Origin: Bacteroidia bacterium
Lineage (GTDB): Bacteria > Bacteroidota > Bacteroidia > NS11-12g > UBA955
Assembly (NCBI GenBank): GCA_023228875.1
Contig: JALOAG010000004.1
Location: 119,501 to 183,500 of the forward strand
DNA: 64,000 bases
Reading direction: 5' to 3'
Shown here: one piece after another, positions 37,601 through 45,734 of the stretch
Numbering within the stretch: position 1 is the stretch's first letter
Layout of the letters: each line of letters begins with the position of its first letter
Program-made: the position numbers and the translations under genes
Notes under the pieces: model-generated
The model's input: only the letters and a program-made list of their open reading frames with translations
Told to the model about the DNA's origin: nothing
The model's database searches: none

Positions 37601-38798
37601 TTCAACTCCTTATAATGATCCATGGGGAACAGCTTTCGATAATATTGATGGCGATGTTACAGCTCAAATTACAGTTTCCGGAAACGTTGACTATACTGAA
37701 TTGGGTGCTTATACGCTAACATATTCTGTGTCAGATGTTCAAGGTAATACCTCTACTGCTACAAGAAATGTTCATGTAGTTGATAGAACTGCTCCTGAGT
37801 TTGTTTTCTTAACAGGCGAACAAATACAGTTAGGTAATTTCTGGTATGATCAAACTACAGCAGTAGATAATTATTGGGGAGCGAATAACATAGACTTTAA
37901 AGTAGTGTATGGTGTAAACGGTCCTGTTCAATGGGATGTGCCCGGTACTTATCCAACTACTTACAAAGCAACAGATGGATCAGGAAATTATAATGAGGTA
38001 ACAAGAAATTATGTTGTGGGTGATTTTATTGCTCCAACTGTAATTTTAAATACTCCTGATACTCTTGTACATCAAGTAAAAGCAGTATATGTAAAAGTGA
38101 AACCAAGTATCTATGATAATTATTATCCTACATCACAGTTGACTATCTCTGAAACATCAACTGTTAATCCTGATGTAGTAGGTTTGTATAAAGAAGAATA
38201 TACTGTTACAGATCCATCTTCTAATACAACTGTTAAAACTCGTTGGGTGAAAGTCGTTGATACTAAAGCTCCTGTTATCTCAGGTGCTGATTTCTGCACT
38301 AAACCAGGTGTTGATTTTAACCTAATGACCGGCTTGCAAATTAATGATAACTACTATACTGAAGGAGATTTGTTGCCTTTGGTTGAAGTTGTTAAATCTA
38401 ACTTAGATGTTTGGTTTGAAGGCAGATACTATATTACTTATAGTGTTACTGATCCTTCCGGAAACAAATCATTGTTTTTTACTCGCAATGTGTTTATTGA
38501 CGAACAATGTGATTTAATTACTTCTGTTGGAAATGTTGATGCTAACGAATCTAATTTCAATGTTTATCCTAATCCTAACTCCGGTAAATTTACTATTGAC
38601 TTTGCAGGAATGGGACAAGATGTAAACAAAATTGAGGTGATGAATTCAGTGGGTGCTGTCATCACAACTATTGATGTAGCTCAAAATCAAGAACATGTTG
38701 AAGTTGACCTTAGCAATGAGGCTGCAGGTATTTTCTTGATTAGACTTACTGCACCGAATGGAAATAACTCAACTAAGAAAGTTATTGTAAATAAATAG
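34683..38798 (+). CDS. Tandem T9SS surface protein 3 (GEVED, PKD, CUB-like, DUF5011 repeats)
   Basis: A 1371-residue third paralogue. Signal peptide about 1-37 (cleavage after VFSQ). Domains in order: GEVED (GAWIDYDISKTY), PKD-like pair, CUB-like (LMIWDGDDKTGTPLHP), PKD-like pair, GEVED (IYIDFNSDGTYDASE), five DUF5011-like repeats (DGDLTSAI, DGDVTAQI, then DNYW and DNYY types) and a type A sorting domain (NFNVYPNPNSGKFTIDF, about 1291). It is followed by a strong terminator and so closes the cluster. With the hairpin upstream it may be expressed at a different level from the first two. Confidence 0.88.
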   Translation: MKISITKIAIKNLKKLSVSIVWATMLIVLMPTQVFSQNPFDPWCGWQDQTNGGTTTNYMSAIEDVILMEGDNIIYKKAPDGYQYGGSNPSHCGHVVNTPATAVTLMTGVTYKLGVTLSNVMNNYANSNFGAWIDYDISKTYETEEWILPTSSFIKLNQTPGSGKPGDFGWITFTVPCTAKPGLTRLRIKCGYTSGNVAPSNGCANTYSIALYGEAEDVYLNVLNPSILKADFIVPSVLWANAPQIIYNKYPKQALYRWDKGFGYDFSGDDYATIFPGSGKYKVKLRADNCLGWDTIVKTVVVKDIPSIPSANFAANRNRLTEGDEVTLYDLSTYAPYKWDWRITNPTDASYLMDNSDILRGKSWDGSFYNAVFQFFDLGEFNVSLTATNVNGPSMSNKSKYIKVSAYTDILLGKGTTQTEFGSGRIVDGGGVNDKYPIGAQGKPSINRLLIKPCGAKAITLTIENFKMGNSNHKLMIWDGDDKTGTPLHPEDGFKMSNITLPASVTAHSGAMYVEFDASAPGSDEGFIASFETEYGATNPAIPYFEQIQPKQAYARAEVNFEGSVKNLYGLNQVAWTVDGFEVAPSLINGDKMRYTFVDPGDHKVCLEVKSCTGDSTFCRTVSVLEPTGKTSLDIVTSDDRPAVNQVIALDGIVDKADRFTWHIVPNTFQLYSGNLLGKHPNLSFTKAGTYSVSLRAWSSTDSAGSVSFLVKNNFIVAVEPCIPAASDANEDVSNNTLNVYDDNNNLIFNHYSTGNVGYASFLTPTDPAINLIFGKSYTVEMGRNSTADTVSRAIYIDFNSDGTYDASELVLHEVKTKNATVSSSFTVPSIDNTYFGTTRLRTIVAYGATDELLACGPGILAEYKDYKVTFVKNPVLPVITLNGDDTVRVEAGSSYSDLGATAYDVIDGDLTSAIVSSTNLDMNQAGIYFYKYKVRNSSGVTVEKTREIYVLYDQTAPVLTLNGNLVDTIEVNSTPYNDPWGTAFDNIDGDVTAQITVSGNVDYTELGAYTLTYSVSDVQGNTSTATRNVHVVDRTAPEFVFLTGEQIQLGNFWYDQTTAVDNYWGANNIDFKVVYGVNGPVQWDVPGTYPTTYKATDGSGNYNEVTRNYVVGDFIAPTVILNTPDTLVHQVKAVYVKVKPSIYDNYYPTSQLTISETSTVNPDVVGLYKEEYTVTDPSSNTTVKTRWVKVVDTKAPVISGADFCTKPGVDFNLMTGLQINDNYYTEGDLLPLVEVVKSNLDVWFEGRYYITYSVTDPSGNKSLFFTRNVFIDEQCDLITSVGNVDANESNFNVYPNPNSGKFTIDFAGMGQDVNKIEVMNSVGAVITTIDVAQNQEHVEVDLSNEAAGIFLIRLTAPNGNNSTKKVIVNK

Positions 38799-38826
38799 TA
38801 ATAGTGTATTGTTTCATATAAAGATG

Positions 38827-38859
38827 AAAAAGCCCCTTGATTTCAAGGGGCTTTTTTTT
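38827..38859 (+). terminator. Strong Rho-independent terminator
   Basis: Stem AAAAAGCCCCTTG (38827-38839) and CAAGGGGCTTTTT (38844-38856) with a T-run reaching 38859, immediately after the third surface-protein gene. Confidence 0.92.
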
Positions 38860-38884
38860 ATATTAGTGGTTCATATTATCTATT

Positions 38885-39460
38885 ATGAAAACACTAAAGC
38901 TATTCTTGTTTATTTTGATACCGTTTTTAGGTCTGTTTATAATCGTACCGCCATGGAAAACCGAATATGAAAAAAATGGTATAACAGTTAGTACACGCAA
39001 GTTAGAAGGATATAGTATTAAAGAATTTAAAGGAGAGACACGCATGCATACAAACCTTGGAAGCCTTGTCAGGATTTTTGAGTCTGTTCCTACTTATCAA
39101 ATGTGGGCATATAATTGTAAAAATGCAGCGATGGTAAGAAAATTTAATGCCAACAAAGGCAGAGTTCATGTTGTTTTAAAGATGCCTTGGCCAATTAAGA
39201 ATAGAGATGTGGTGTATGATTATGAGATTATTCAAAATAAAGTGACCAAAACGGTTGTTATGAATGTACAATCTGTTTCTGATAGCACAATTGCCACTAA
39301 TGGAAATGTCAGGATGAAATTTATGGAAAGCACTTATATTCTTACACCTCTTGCAAACAATCTGACGAATGTGGAATTCTCAAGCATATCAGATCCTGAT
39401 GTCGGCATACCCATTTCGGTCATAAACCTTTTTATTGCCGATGCACCCTATTATACTTAG
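38885..39460 (+). CDS. START/SRPBCC-like lipid-binding protein, 3' end apparently frameshifted
   Basis: A 191-residue protein. One N-terminal hydrophobic segment (about 5-23, possibly a signal anchor) precedes a START-type domain (SRPBCC fold) with landmarks such as MWAYNCKNAAMVRKF, KMPWPIKNRDVVYDY and NVEFSSISDPDVGIPISVINLF. Such domains bind lipids or other hydrophobic ligands. The reading frame stops abruptly after DAPYYT, inside the family's usual C-terminal helix. One base missing near 39457 would restore a helix that ends three bases before the converging M28 gene (see the next entry). The gene is between the surface-protein cluster and the M28 gene. Confidence 0.68.
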   Translation: MKTLKLFLFILIPFLGLFIIVPPWKTEYEKNGITVSTRKLEGYSIKEFKGETRMHTNLGSLVRIFESVPTYQMWAYNCKNAAMVRKFNANKGRVHVVLKMPWPIKNRDVVYDYEIIQNKVTKTVVMNVQSVSDSTIATNGNVRMKFMESTYILTPLANNLTNVEFSSISDPDVGIPISVINLFIADAPYYT

Positions 39461-39534
39461 TGAATCTAAGAAAGATTGTTGAATCAAAAGATTTTACTAA
39501 GAAAAAGGTAAAATATATTCAGGATTTTGAGTAA
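39460..39534 (+). pseudogene. Out-of-frame C-terminal tail of the START-like gene
   Basis: In the -1 frame, directly at the premature stop, the sequence reads VNLRKIVESKDF and continues as a lysine-rich tail to a stop at 39532-39534. This fits the expected continuation of the C-terminal helix after DAPYYT, with a missing base for one codon. It may be a real mutation or a sequencing or assembly error; a homopolymer of note is not present at the site. Confidence 0.55.
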
Positions 39535-39536
39535 TT

Positions 39537-40559
39537 CTAATGTGTGTGCCCCTCTTCATATACCACTTTAATTACAGTTTTAGCTACTGCTTCTAATGTA
39601 TGTATGCCAATATTATCAAGGTTATCATCTTGTGTATGCCACGTGTGTCCAAATGAGCTGATACCATCTGGATCATAGTTAATAATATCAATCATAGGTA
39701 TATTTCTATGTTTCATCACATAATAATGGTCGTCAATAATGGCACCGCGTCTGGTATTAATGAATATGTCTCCAAATCCAAGACGATAGGCGCTATTCCA
39801 TACTTTGTCCACAATATTGCCTGCAAATCGCCAAGAGTTTTCTTCTATTGCGAACTTACCATTTTTGTCTCCTACCATGTCCAGTAATATTCCATATTTT
39901 GGAAAATAATCACTCTTGTGTGGGTTTTGTGCCCAATATTGAGAGCCTAAACAGTAGCTATCTTCTACTCTGCCTGTTGAATCGCCCCAGTCCTCTGCAT
40001 CGAAGAATATAATATCTATTCCATAATTGGGTTCATAAATAGCCAATTGACGTGCAATTTCCATCAACACTCCTACACCACTCGCACCATCATTTGCACC
40101 ATCAATAGGTTTGTTTTTTTGTTTTGAATCCATTTCTGCAAATGGGCGTGTATCCCAATGTGCAGCAAGCAAGATTCTATGTTTTTTTTCAGGATAAAAA
40201 CTGGCAATAATGTTTCTAATCGGAATAGTATGCTTGTCAAATGTCTGTGCTGTTGATTGTTGTTCTGTAACTTCAGGGACGTTAGGTCCAAAGGATTTAA
40301 GTTCTTTTACTAAAAAATCACCGCATAGTTTGTGTGACCGTATTCCAGGTACACGTGGTCCAAACTCAACTTGTTTTTTTATATAGTAATAAATGGAATC
40401 AGTATTGACAGGTGGAATAAAGATTGTTTTTGAACTATCTAAAGCCTTAGCATTATTGTTGACAGGAGTATTATTCGTAGGTTGAGGTGCAGGTGTACAA
40501 GCTCCTATGATTATCATAATAATAAGTGAGATGCTTGCAAATGTTGTTTTGCTATTCAT
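39537..40559 (-). CDS. M28 family metallopeptidase-like lipoprotein (glutaminyl cyclase-like)
   Basis: A 340-residue protein with a lipoprotein signal (IIIGAC, Cys21). The zinc-peptidase fold of the M28 family is shown by LLAAHWDTRPF, GANDGASGVGVLMEIA, IIFFDAEDWGDS and the late HTWHTQDDNLDNI. The combination of DSYCLGSQYWA, IIDDHYYV and the final HTQDDNLD motif matches glutaminyl-peptide cyclotransferase-like members better than aminopeptidases, so it may form N-terminal pyroglutamate on exported proteins, as has been described for Bacteroidota T9SS cargo and lipoproteins. Its start overlaps the cysS stop by four bases, so it follows cysS in one operon. Confidence 0.85.
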   Translation of the reverse strand: MNSKTTFASISLIIMIIIGACTPAPQPTNNTPVNNNAKALDSSKTIFIPPVNTDSIYYYIKKQVEFGPRVPGIRSHKLCGDFLVKELKSFGPNVPEVTEQQSTAQTFDKHTIPIRNIIASFYPEKKHRILLAAHWDTRPFAEMDSKQKNKPIDGANDGASGVGVLMEIARQLAIYEPNYGIDIIFFDAEDWGDSTGRVEDSYCLGSQYWAQNPHKSDYFPKYGILLDMVGDKNGKFAIEENSWRFAGNIVDKVWNSAYRLGFGDIFINTRRGAIIDDHYYVMKHRNIPMIDIINYDPDGISSFGHTWHTQDDNLDNIGIHTLEAVAKTVIKVVYEEGHTH

Positions 40560-42025
40560 TTTAGTGTAAATGTTGTTCCTTCCTTGGAATCTTTAATTTC
40601 TATTCCCAAGTTATTCAAACGTTCTCTTATGGAGTCAGAAAGTGCATAGTTTTTATCTGTCTTTGCCTGACTTCTTAAATCGAGTAGTGCCATAATTAAT
40701 TCTTGCTCAAGATTTGCACCGGTATTTTTGTCTTCAGAATTTAATCCTAAGATATCAACTACAAAAAGTTTGAATCCCTTTCTTAAAATGTCAAGATTTT
40801 GTGTATCTATACTTTCTAAACCGGCTTTAAGTGAATTGATTGCTTTAACTGCCTCGAATAAATGCGCAATTAGTATAGGAGTATTGAGGTCGTCATTGAG
40901 TGCATCATAACAGTTTTGTTGCCAAATTGAGGCGTTCCAACCATTTCCTGTTGCTTTGATTTCATCTAATACCTGCAACGCATTCATAAGTCTTTCGAAT
41001 CCTTTGCCGGCTGCCTGAAGTGCTTCATTAGAAAAGTCTAGTGTGCCTCTGTAATGTGCTTGCAGAATAAAGAATTTAAGATTCATTGGACTGTAAGCCT
41101 TTTCCAATAGGGGATGGTTACCTGTAAAGAAATCTTGTACCATAATTCCATTGTTAAGAGACTTAGCCATTTTTTGTCCATTAATGGTAATCATGTTGTG
41201 ATGCATCCAATATTTTGCAGGAATTTTTCCTGTACAACCTTTGCTCTGTGCAATCTCGCTTTCATGGTGCGGAAATAATAGGTCTAAACCTCCTCCATGA
41301 ATGTCAAATTGTTCACCAAGATATTTGGCGCTCATTGCAGAACACTCAATATGCCATCCTGGAAACCCATCACCCCATGGAGATTTCCATTTCATGATAT
41401 GGGTTTTGTCTGCCTGTTTCCACAACGCAAAGTCTTCGGGATTTCTTTTGCCTTCTTGTCCTTCAAGAGTGCGCCTAGATGAACCAGCTATCAGTTCATC
41501 TGTGTTTCTACCGGATAATTCACCATAGTTATAATCAGAGCTATACTTTGCAACATCAAAATATACTGATCCTTGAGAAACATAAGCATATCCTTTTGAA
41601 ATGAGTTTCTCAATCATCTCAATTTGCTCTATGATATGTCCACTTGCCCTTGGTTCTATACTTGCGGGGAGAATATCAAGTGCATGCAACATTTGATGAT
41701 AAGAATAAGTATATTTTTGGGCTATCTCCATTGGTTCTAATTTTTCCAAAAGAGCTTTCTTTTGAATCTTGTCATCACCATCATCGCTGTCATTTGTAAG
41801 GTGTCCAACATCTGTAATGTTGCGTACAAATCGGACTTTGTAGCCTAAGTGCAAGAGATAGCGGTGTAATATATCAAATGTTAACGGTCCTCGTACATGC
41901 CCTAAGTGTGGTTCTCCATATACTGTCGGACCACATAAATATATTCCTACATGATTAGATGTCAGTGGTATGAATGTTTCAACTGTACGGCTCAGCGTAT
42001 TATAAATTGCGAGTTTCCCTTCCAT
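40556..42025 (-). CDS. cysS: Cysteinyl-tRNA synthetase
   Basis: Charges tRNA-Cys; 489 residues. Class I signatures are present: CGPTVYGEPHLGHVR containing the HIGH-type motif and the first zinc Cys, and KMAKSLNN in place of KMSKS. Zinc-ligand GWHIECSAMS and HGGGLDLLFPHHESE are also present. The C-terminal anticodon region shows the expected helical DALNDDLNTPIL. The first gene of a two-gene operon with the M28 lipoprotein gene (4-base overlap). Confidence 0.96.
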   Translation of the reverse strand: MEGKLAIYNTLSRTVETFIPLTSNHVGIYLCGPTVYGEPHLGHVRGPLTFDILHRYLLHLGYKVRFVRNITDVGHLTNDSDDGDDKIQKKALLEKLEPMEIAQKYTYSYHQMLHALDILPASIEPRASGHIIEQIEMIEKLISKGYAYVSQGSVYFDVAKYSSDYNYGELSGRNTDELIAGSSRRTLEGQEGKRNPEDFALWKQADKTHIMKWKSPWGDGFPGWHIECSAMSAKYLGEQFDIHGGGLDLLFPHHESEIAQSKGCTGKIPAKYWMHHNMITINGQKMAKSLNNGIMVQDFFTGNHPLLEKAYSPMNLKFFILQAHYRGTLDFSNEALQAAGKGFERLMNALQVLDEIKATGNGWNASIWQQNCYDALNDDLNTPILIAHLFEAVKAINSLKAGLESIDTQNLDILRKGFKLFVVDILGLNSEDKNTGANLEQELIMALLDLRSQAKTDKNYALSDSIRERLNNLGIEIKDSKEGTTFTLK

Positions 42026-42040
42026 TACGTTTTAGCGTTG

Positions 42041-42048
42041 CAAAAATA
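42041..42048 (-). promoter_or_regulatory. cysS -7 promoter element
   Basis: Minus-strand TATTTTTG, 15 bases before the ATG at 42025. The -33 box is not clear. Confidence 0.45.
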
Positions 42049-42107
42049 GGATTATTTAAGAATTGGGGGGAGGTTTAGCTGTTATACTTTGGATTCAAAG
42101 AGTGGAA

Positions 42108-43085
42108 TTATAAAAAGCCCATATTTTGCATCCATTCGTCATTAAACGCTTTGCCTACATAACGGCTGCCATGATCATGCAAAATAACAACTACCACATC
42201 GGTTGGCTTAAACCTATCTTTCATTTGAACCACCCCTGCGACCGCACTGCCGGCTGAGTTTCCGGCTAAGATGCCTTCTTCTCTTGCCAATCTTCTTTGA
42301 TAGAGTAATCCGTCTTTATCTGTTACTTTTTCAAAATAATCAATCACATCAAAGTTGACACATTCGGGGATGATATCCTCACCTATGCCTTCAGTAATGT
42401 AGGGATGGACTTCTTTCTCATCAAAAATTCCGGTTTCGTGATATTTTTTAAGCGCAGAGCCATAGGTGTCCACACCCCAAATTTTAATATTTGGATTTTT
42501 TTCTTTGAGGTATTTACCTGTGCCTGAGATGGTGCCTCCTGTGCCCACTCCAACCACTAAATGGGTGATTTTACCATCCGTTTGCTCCCATATTTCCGGT
42601 CCGGTGGATTCATAGTGTGCTTGAGGGTTACTTTGGTTATTGTACTGATTTGCATAGAAACCGTTTGGAATTTCTGTACTTAATCGCTTTGACACCGAAT
42701 AATATGAGCGTGAGTCTTCCGGTGGAACATCAGTTGGGCATACAATTACTTCGGCTCCCATTGCGCGAAGTATGTCTGCTTTCTCTTTGGATTGCTTTTC
42801 GGTTGTAACAAAAATGCACTTATATCCTTTGATAACACCAGCGATTGCTAAGCCCATTCCGGTGTTGCCACTGGTGCCTTCTACAATTGTGCCCCCGGGT
42901 TTTAACAACCCTTGTTTTTCGGCATCTTCAATAATTTTTAGTGCCATTCGATCTTTGATTGAATTTCCGGGATTAACGCTTTCAATCTTAGCCAACACCA
43001 AAGCTGGTACTTCTGCTACAATTTTATTGAGTTTAACAAGTGGCGTGTTGCCAATAGTTTCAAGGATATTCTGATAATAATGCAT
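42108..43085 (-). CDS. Cysteine synthase / cystathionine beta-synthase-type PLP enzyme
   Basis: A 325-residue fold-type II PLP enzyme. The N-terminus ILETIGNTPLVKLNKI, the lysine motif NPGNSIKDRMALKII (Schiff-base Lys), the substrate loop EGTSGNTGMGLA and the phosphate-binding GTGGTISGTGKYL are all present. These residues are shared by O-acetylserine sulphhydrylases (CysK/CysM) and the catalytic core of cystathionine beta-synthase; EGIGEDIIPECV resembles the latter. No regulatory CBS domains are attached. The neighbouring cysS makes cysteine supply plausible. It is monocistronic with a promoter five bases before the ATG. Confidence 0.88.
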   Translation of the reverse strand: MHYYQNILETIGNTPLVKLNKIVAEVPALVLAKIESVNPGNSIKDRMALKIIEDAEKQGLLKPGGTIVEGTSGNTGMGLAIAGVIKGYKCIFVTTEKQSKEKADILRAMGAEVIVCPTDVPPEDSRSYYSVSKRLSTEIPNGFYANQYNNQSNPQAHYESTGPEIWEQTDGKITHLVVGVGTGGTISGTGKYLKEKNPNIKIWGVDTYGSALKKYHETGIFDEKEVHPYITEGIGEDIIPECVNFDVIDYFEKVTDKDGLLYQRRLAREEGILAGNSAGSAVAGVVQMKDRFKPTDVVVVILHDHGSRYVGKAFNDEWMQNMGFL

Positions 43086-43090
43086 CGCGA

Positions 43091-43098
43091 CAAAGATA
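43091..43098 (-). promoter_or_regulatory. Cysteine synthase -7 promoter element
   Basis: Minus-strand TATCTTTG, then TCGCG and the ATG at 43085. Five bases of leader or none, suggesting a leaderless transcript. Confidence 0.5.
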
Positions 43099-43370
43099 AT
43101 TGACTAATGATAAACTTTACATGTGGAGTTGCAGTTATATCCATGCGCTAACTGTGATTCAATTATGGTAGTTTTATGTTTGCTAAATGGTTGCGTCTAT
43201 TGCTGCCTTGCAAAGAACTAATTCTAAAGGGGAAATGTAGGTGGTTAATAATATTACAGTGAACTAAAAGTGTAAATTTGGTTTTAAAATTACTGTTCCC
43301 CAAGGACGTAAATTCCTCGCAAAAACCCTTTAACTTCGCACGCTTAAATAGAGGGTTAAAGCGTTTTTTA

Positions 43371-45734
43371 ATGAAGATTTCATACAATCATTTTTTACAA
43401 CATATCAATCCGGGTGTTTCACTTGAGGAAGTTTGCAGATTATTGACGGATTGTGGGTTAGAAGTAGAAGGAACTGAAAAATTTGAATCCGTTAAGGGTA
43501 GTTTAAGGGGCTTAATTACCGGTTTGGTGATAAGTAAAGAAAAACATCCGAATGCAGATAAACTGTCATTAACTAAAGTAGATATTGGCGCAGGAGAATT
43601 GCTTTCAATTGTCTGTGGTGCGCCAAATGTGCAAGCAGGTCAAAAGGTTGTTGTAGCTCCTGTGGATTGCACTGTTTATCCAAAAGAAGGCGAACCTTTT
43701 GTCATTAAGAAAGCTAAGATTAGAGGTGAACTTTCTGAGGGGATGATTTGTGCAGAAGATGAAATAGGTTTGGGAGATGGGCATGATGGAATTTTAGTTT
43801 TGGATGAGAAAACTCCGATTGGGAAACCTTTGCAAGATTTATATACAGTTATAGAAGATACGGTTATTGAGATAGGGCTTACTGCCAACAGGGGAGATGC
43901 AGCTTCACACAGGGGGACTGCCAGAGATGTGTCTGCGTTGTTAGACGTGCCTTTAAACCCATTGCCTGAAGTTAAACTTCAATTTCAACATCAAAAGCCT
44001 ATAGAGGTCTCTGTTGAGTGTCCTGAGTTCTGTCCTCGATATTCAGGAGTCCTTATCAAAGGCGTTACAGTCAAAGAAAGTCCAAATTGGTTGAAAAATT
44101 TCTTGCAAGCAATAGGTATTAACCCCAAAAACAATATTGTTGATATTACAAACTTTATCTTGCATAGCATTGGACAACCGCTGCATGCTTTTGATGCGAA
44201 TAAAATCAAAGGCGATAAAGTCATTGTAAAGTTAGCACAAAAGGATTCGGTTTTTGTAGGGTTAGACAATGAAGAACACAAACTGTCAGGTGCTGAGTTG
44301 ATGATTTGGAATAAAGATGAACCAATGGCAATGGCAGGAGTGATGGGAGGGCGAAATTCCGCAGTTGCTGCGCACACAAAGGATATATTTATTGAGAGTG
44401 CCTATTTTGAACCCGGTATGGTTCGCAAAACAGCAAAAAATCACGCTTTGAATACCGATTCTTCATTCCGCTTTGAACGAGGTACTGACCCGCATGGTAC
44501 TATCCATGCGTTGGAATTAGCCGTATATTATATTTTACAAGAAGCAGGCGGTTCAGTAGCATCTGAATTAATAGATGTTATTTCTGAACAACATATTCCA
44601 AAACCTGCTACGGTTAGCTTACATAACGCTGAAATTGAAAGGATTTGTGGTATTCATATTCAAAAGGAAAAGGTCGAAAGTATTTTGCAAAGGTTGGGAA
44701 TTACAATCGTAAGTAATGGTAAAGACAAATGGGAATTGTCTATTCCTCCATTCAAATCTGATGTAACTAGAGAAATTGATGTAATAGAGGAAATCATTCG
44801 TATTTATGGTTTTGAGCATATTCCGTTAAATGAAACAATGCAAATTTCATTGCCTAAACCTTTGAGCAACACACAGATGGCATTACACAAGAAATCCAAA
44901 ATTGCACAATATTTACGTAGTAGAGGATTTCATGAAATGCAAACAAATTCAATGACAAAATCAAAATTCTTTCACCCAGAAGATAGTACTGTCATTAATG
45001 TAAAAAACCCTCTGTCTGCGGATCTAAGTGTAATGCGCCAATCCTTGATTCCCGGTGTCTTGGAAGCAATCGCATATAATCAAAAACGCAAAGCAGAAAG
45101 TGTACTCTTGTTTGAGTATGGTAAATCATATAAGAAAAAAGAGGAGGAGAAATACGTAGAATCTAATCTATTGTGTATTGCAGCTTCAGGTATTACACAC
45201 CCTCTAAGTTGGGAAAGTAAGCCTCAACAAGCCAATGTGTTCTTTCTCAAAGGAATCTTGTCCGGGTTAGCCAATCTATTAGGATTGCACGAGATTAATG
45301 AGAAAAACGGGTTAATTTATTTGGGTAGTCCTGACATTGGATGGATGAAAATAGCAGATTGTAAAGCCCCTACGGTTGTTGCAGAAATCAATTTAGATAA
45401 ATTGATAGGCACATCACAAAAACGAAAATTCGTGTTAGCTGAGTTGCCTAAGTTTCCTTCTGTTAGAAGGGATTTGAGTTTGGTTATTGACAAGTCAGTA
45501 TCTTTTGACCAAATCAGTATGATTGCATATAAGTCAGAAAATAAATATCTCAAAGACCTCTTTGTATTTGATGTTTTTGAAGGTAATCCATTGACCGAAG
45601 ATAAGAAGTCATATTCAATTGCATTTCTATTGTTAGACGCAGAAAAGACCATGAGTGACAATCAGATTGACAGCATTATGAATAGATTAATAACTAATTT
45701 TGAAAAAGAAATCGGTGCAAGTATCCGAAAATAA
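43371..45734 (+). CDS. pheT: Phenylalanyl-tRNA synthetase beta subunit
   Basis: The ATG at 43371 (MKISYNHFLQHINPG) gives 787 residues; the frame is open 93 bases upstream but lacks a sensible start there. Domains in order: N-terminal tRNA-binding OB fold (LITGLVISKEKHPNADKLSLTKVDIG, GAPNVQAGQKVVVA), B3/B4 editing region (GQPLHAFDA, MAMAGVMGG), B5 (ERICGIHIQKEKVESILQRLGI), catalytic-like domain and C-terminal anticodon-binding FDX-ACB domain (ELPKFPSVRRDLSLVIDKSVSF). It works as alpha2beta2 with PheS, which is not in the window. It overlaps the following coiled-coil gene. Confidence 0.96.
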   Translation: MKISYNHFLQHINPGVSLEEVCRLLTDCGLEVEGTEKFESVKGSLRGLITGLVISKEKHPNADKLSLTKVDIGAGELLSIVCGAPNVQAGQKVVVAPVDCTVYPKEGEPFVIKKAKIRGELSEGMICAEDEIGLGDGHDGILVLDEKTPIGKPLQDLYTVIEDTVIEIGLTANRGDAASHRGTARDVSALLDVPLNPLPEVKLQFQHQKPIEVSVECPEFCPRYSGVLIKGVTVKESPNWLKNFLQAIGINPKNNIVDITNFILHSIGQPLHAFDANKIKGDKVIVKLAQKDSVFVGLDNEEHKLSGAELMIWNKDEPMAMAGVMGGRNSAVAAHTKDIFIESAYFEPGMVRKTAKNHALNTDSSFRFERGTDPHGTIHALELAVYYILQEAGGSVASELIDVISEQHIPKPATVSLHNAEIERICGIHIQKEKVESILQRLGITIVSNGKDKWELSIPPFKSDVTREIDVIEEIIRIYGFEHIPLNETMQISLPKPLSNTQMALHKKSKIAQYLRSRGFHEMQTNSMTKSKFFHPEDSTVINVKNPLSADLSVMRQSLIPGVLEAIAYNQKRKAESVLLFEYGKSYKKKEEEKYVESNLLCIAASGITHPLSWESKPQQANVFFLKGILSGLANLLGLHEINEKNGLIYLGSPDIGWMKIADCKAPTVVAEINLDKLIGTSQKRKFVLAELPKFPSVRRDLSLVIDKSVSFDQISMIAYKSENKYLKDLFVFDVFEGNPLTEDKKSYSIAFLLLDAEKTMSDNQIDSIMNRLITNFEKEIGASIRK

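Noticed and set aside
26261..38798. Tandem surface genes as a recent triplication or assembly artefact
   Set aside because: The copies are clearly diverged at both protein and DNA level and have distinct signal peptides and junctions, so a collapsed or duplicated assembly is unlikely.
39458..39470. Programmed ribosomal frameshift in the START-like gene
   Set aside because: There is no slippery heptamer, stop-flanking hairpin or known family precedent; a mutation or sequencing error is simpler.
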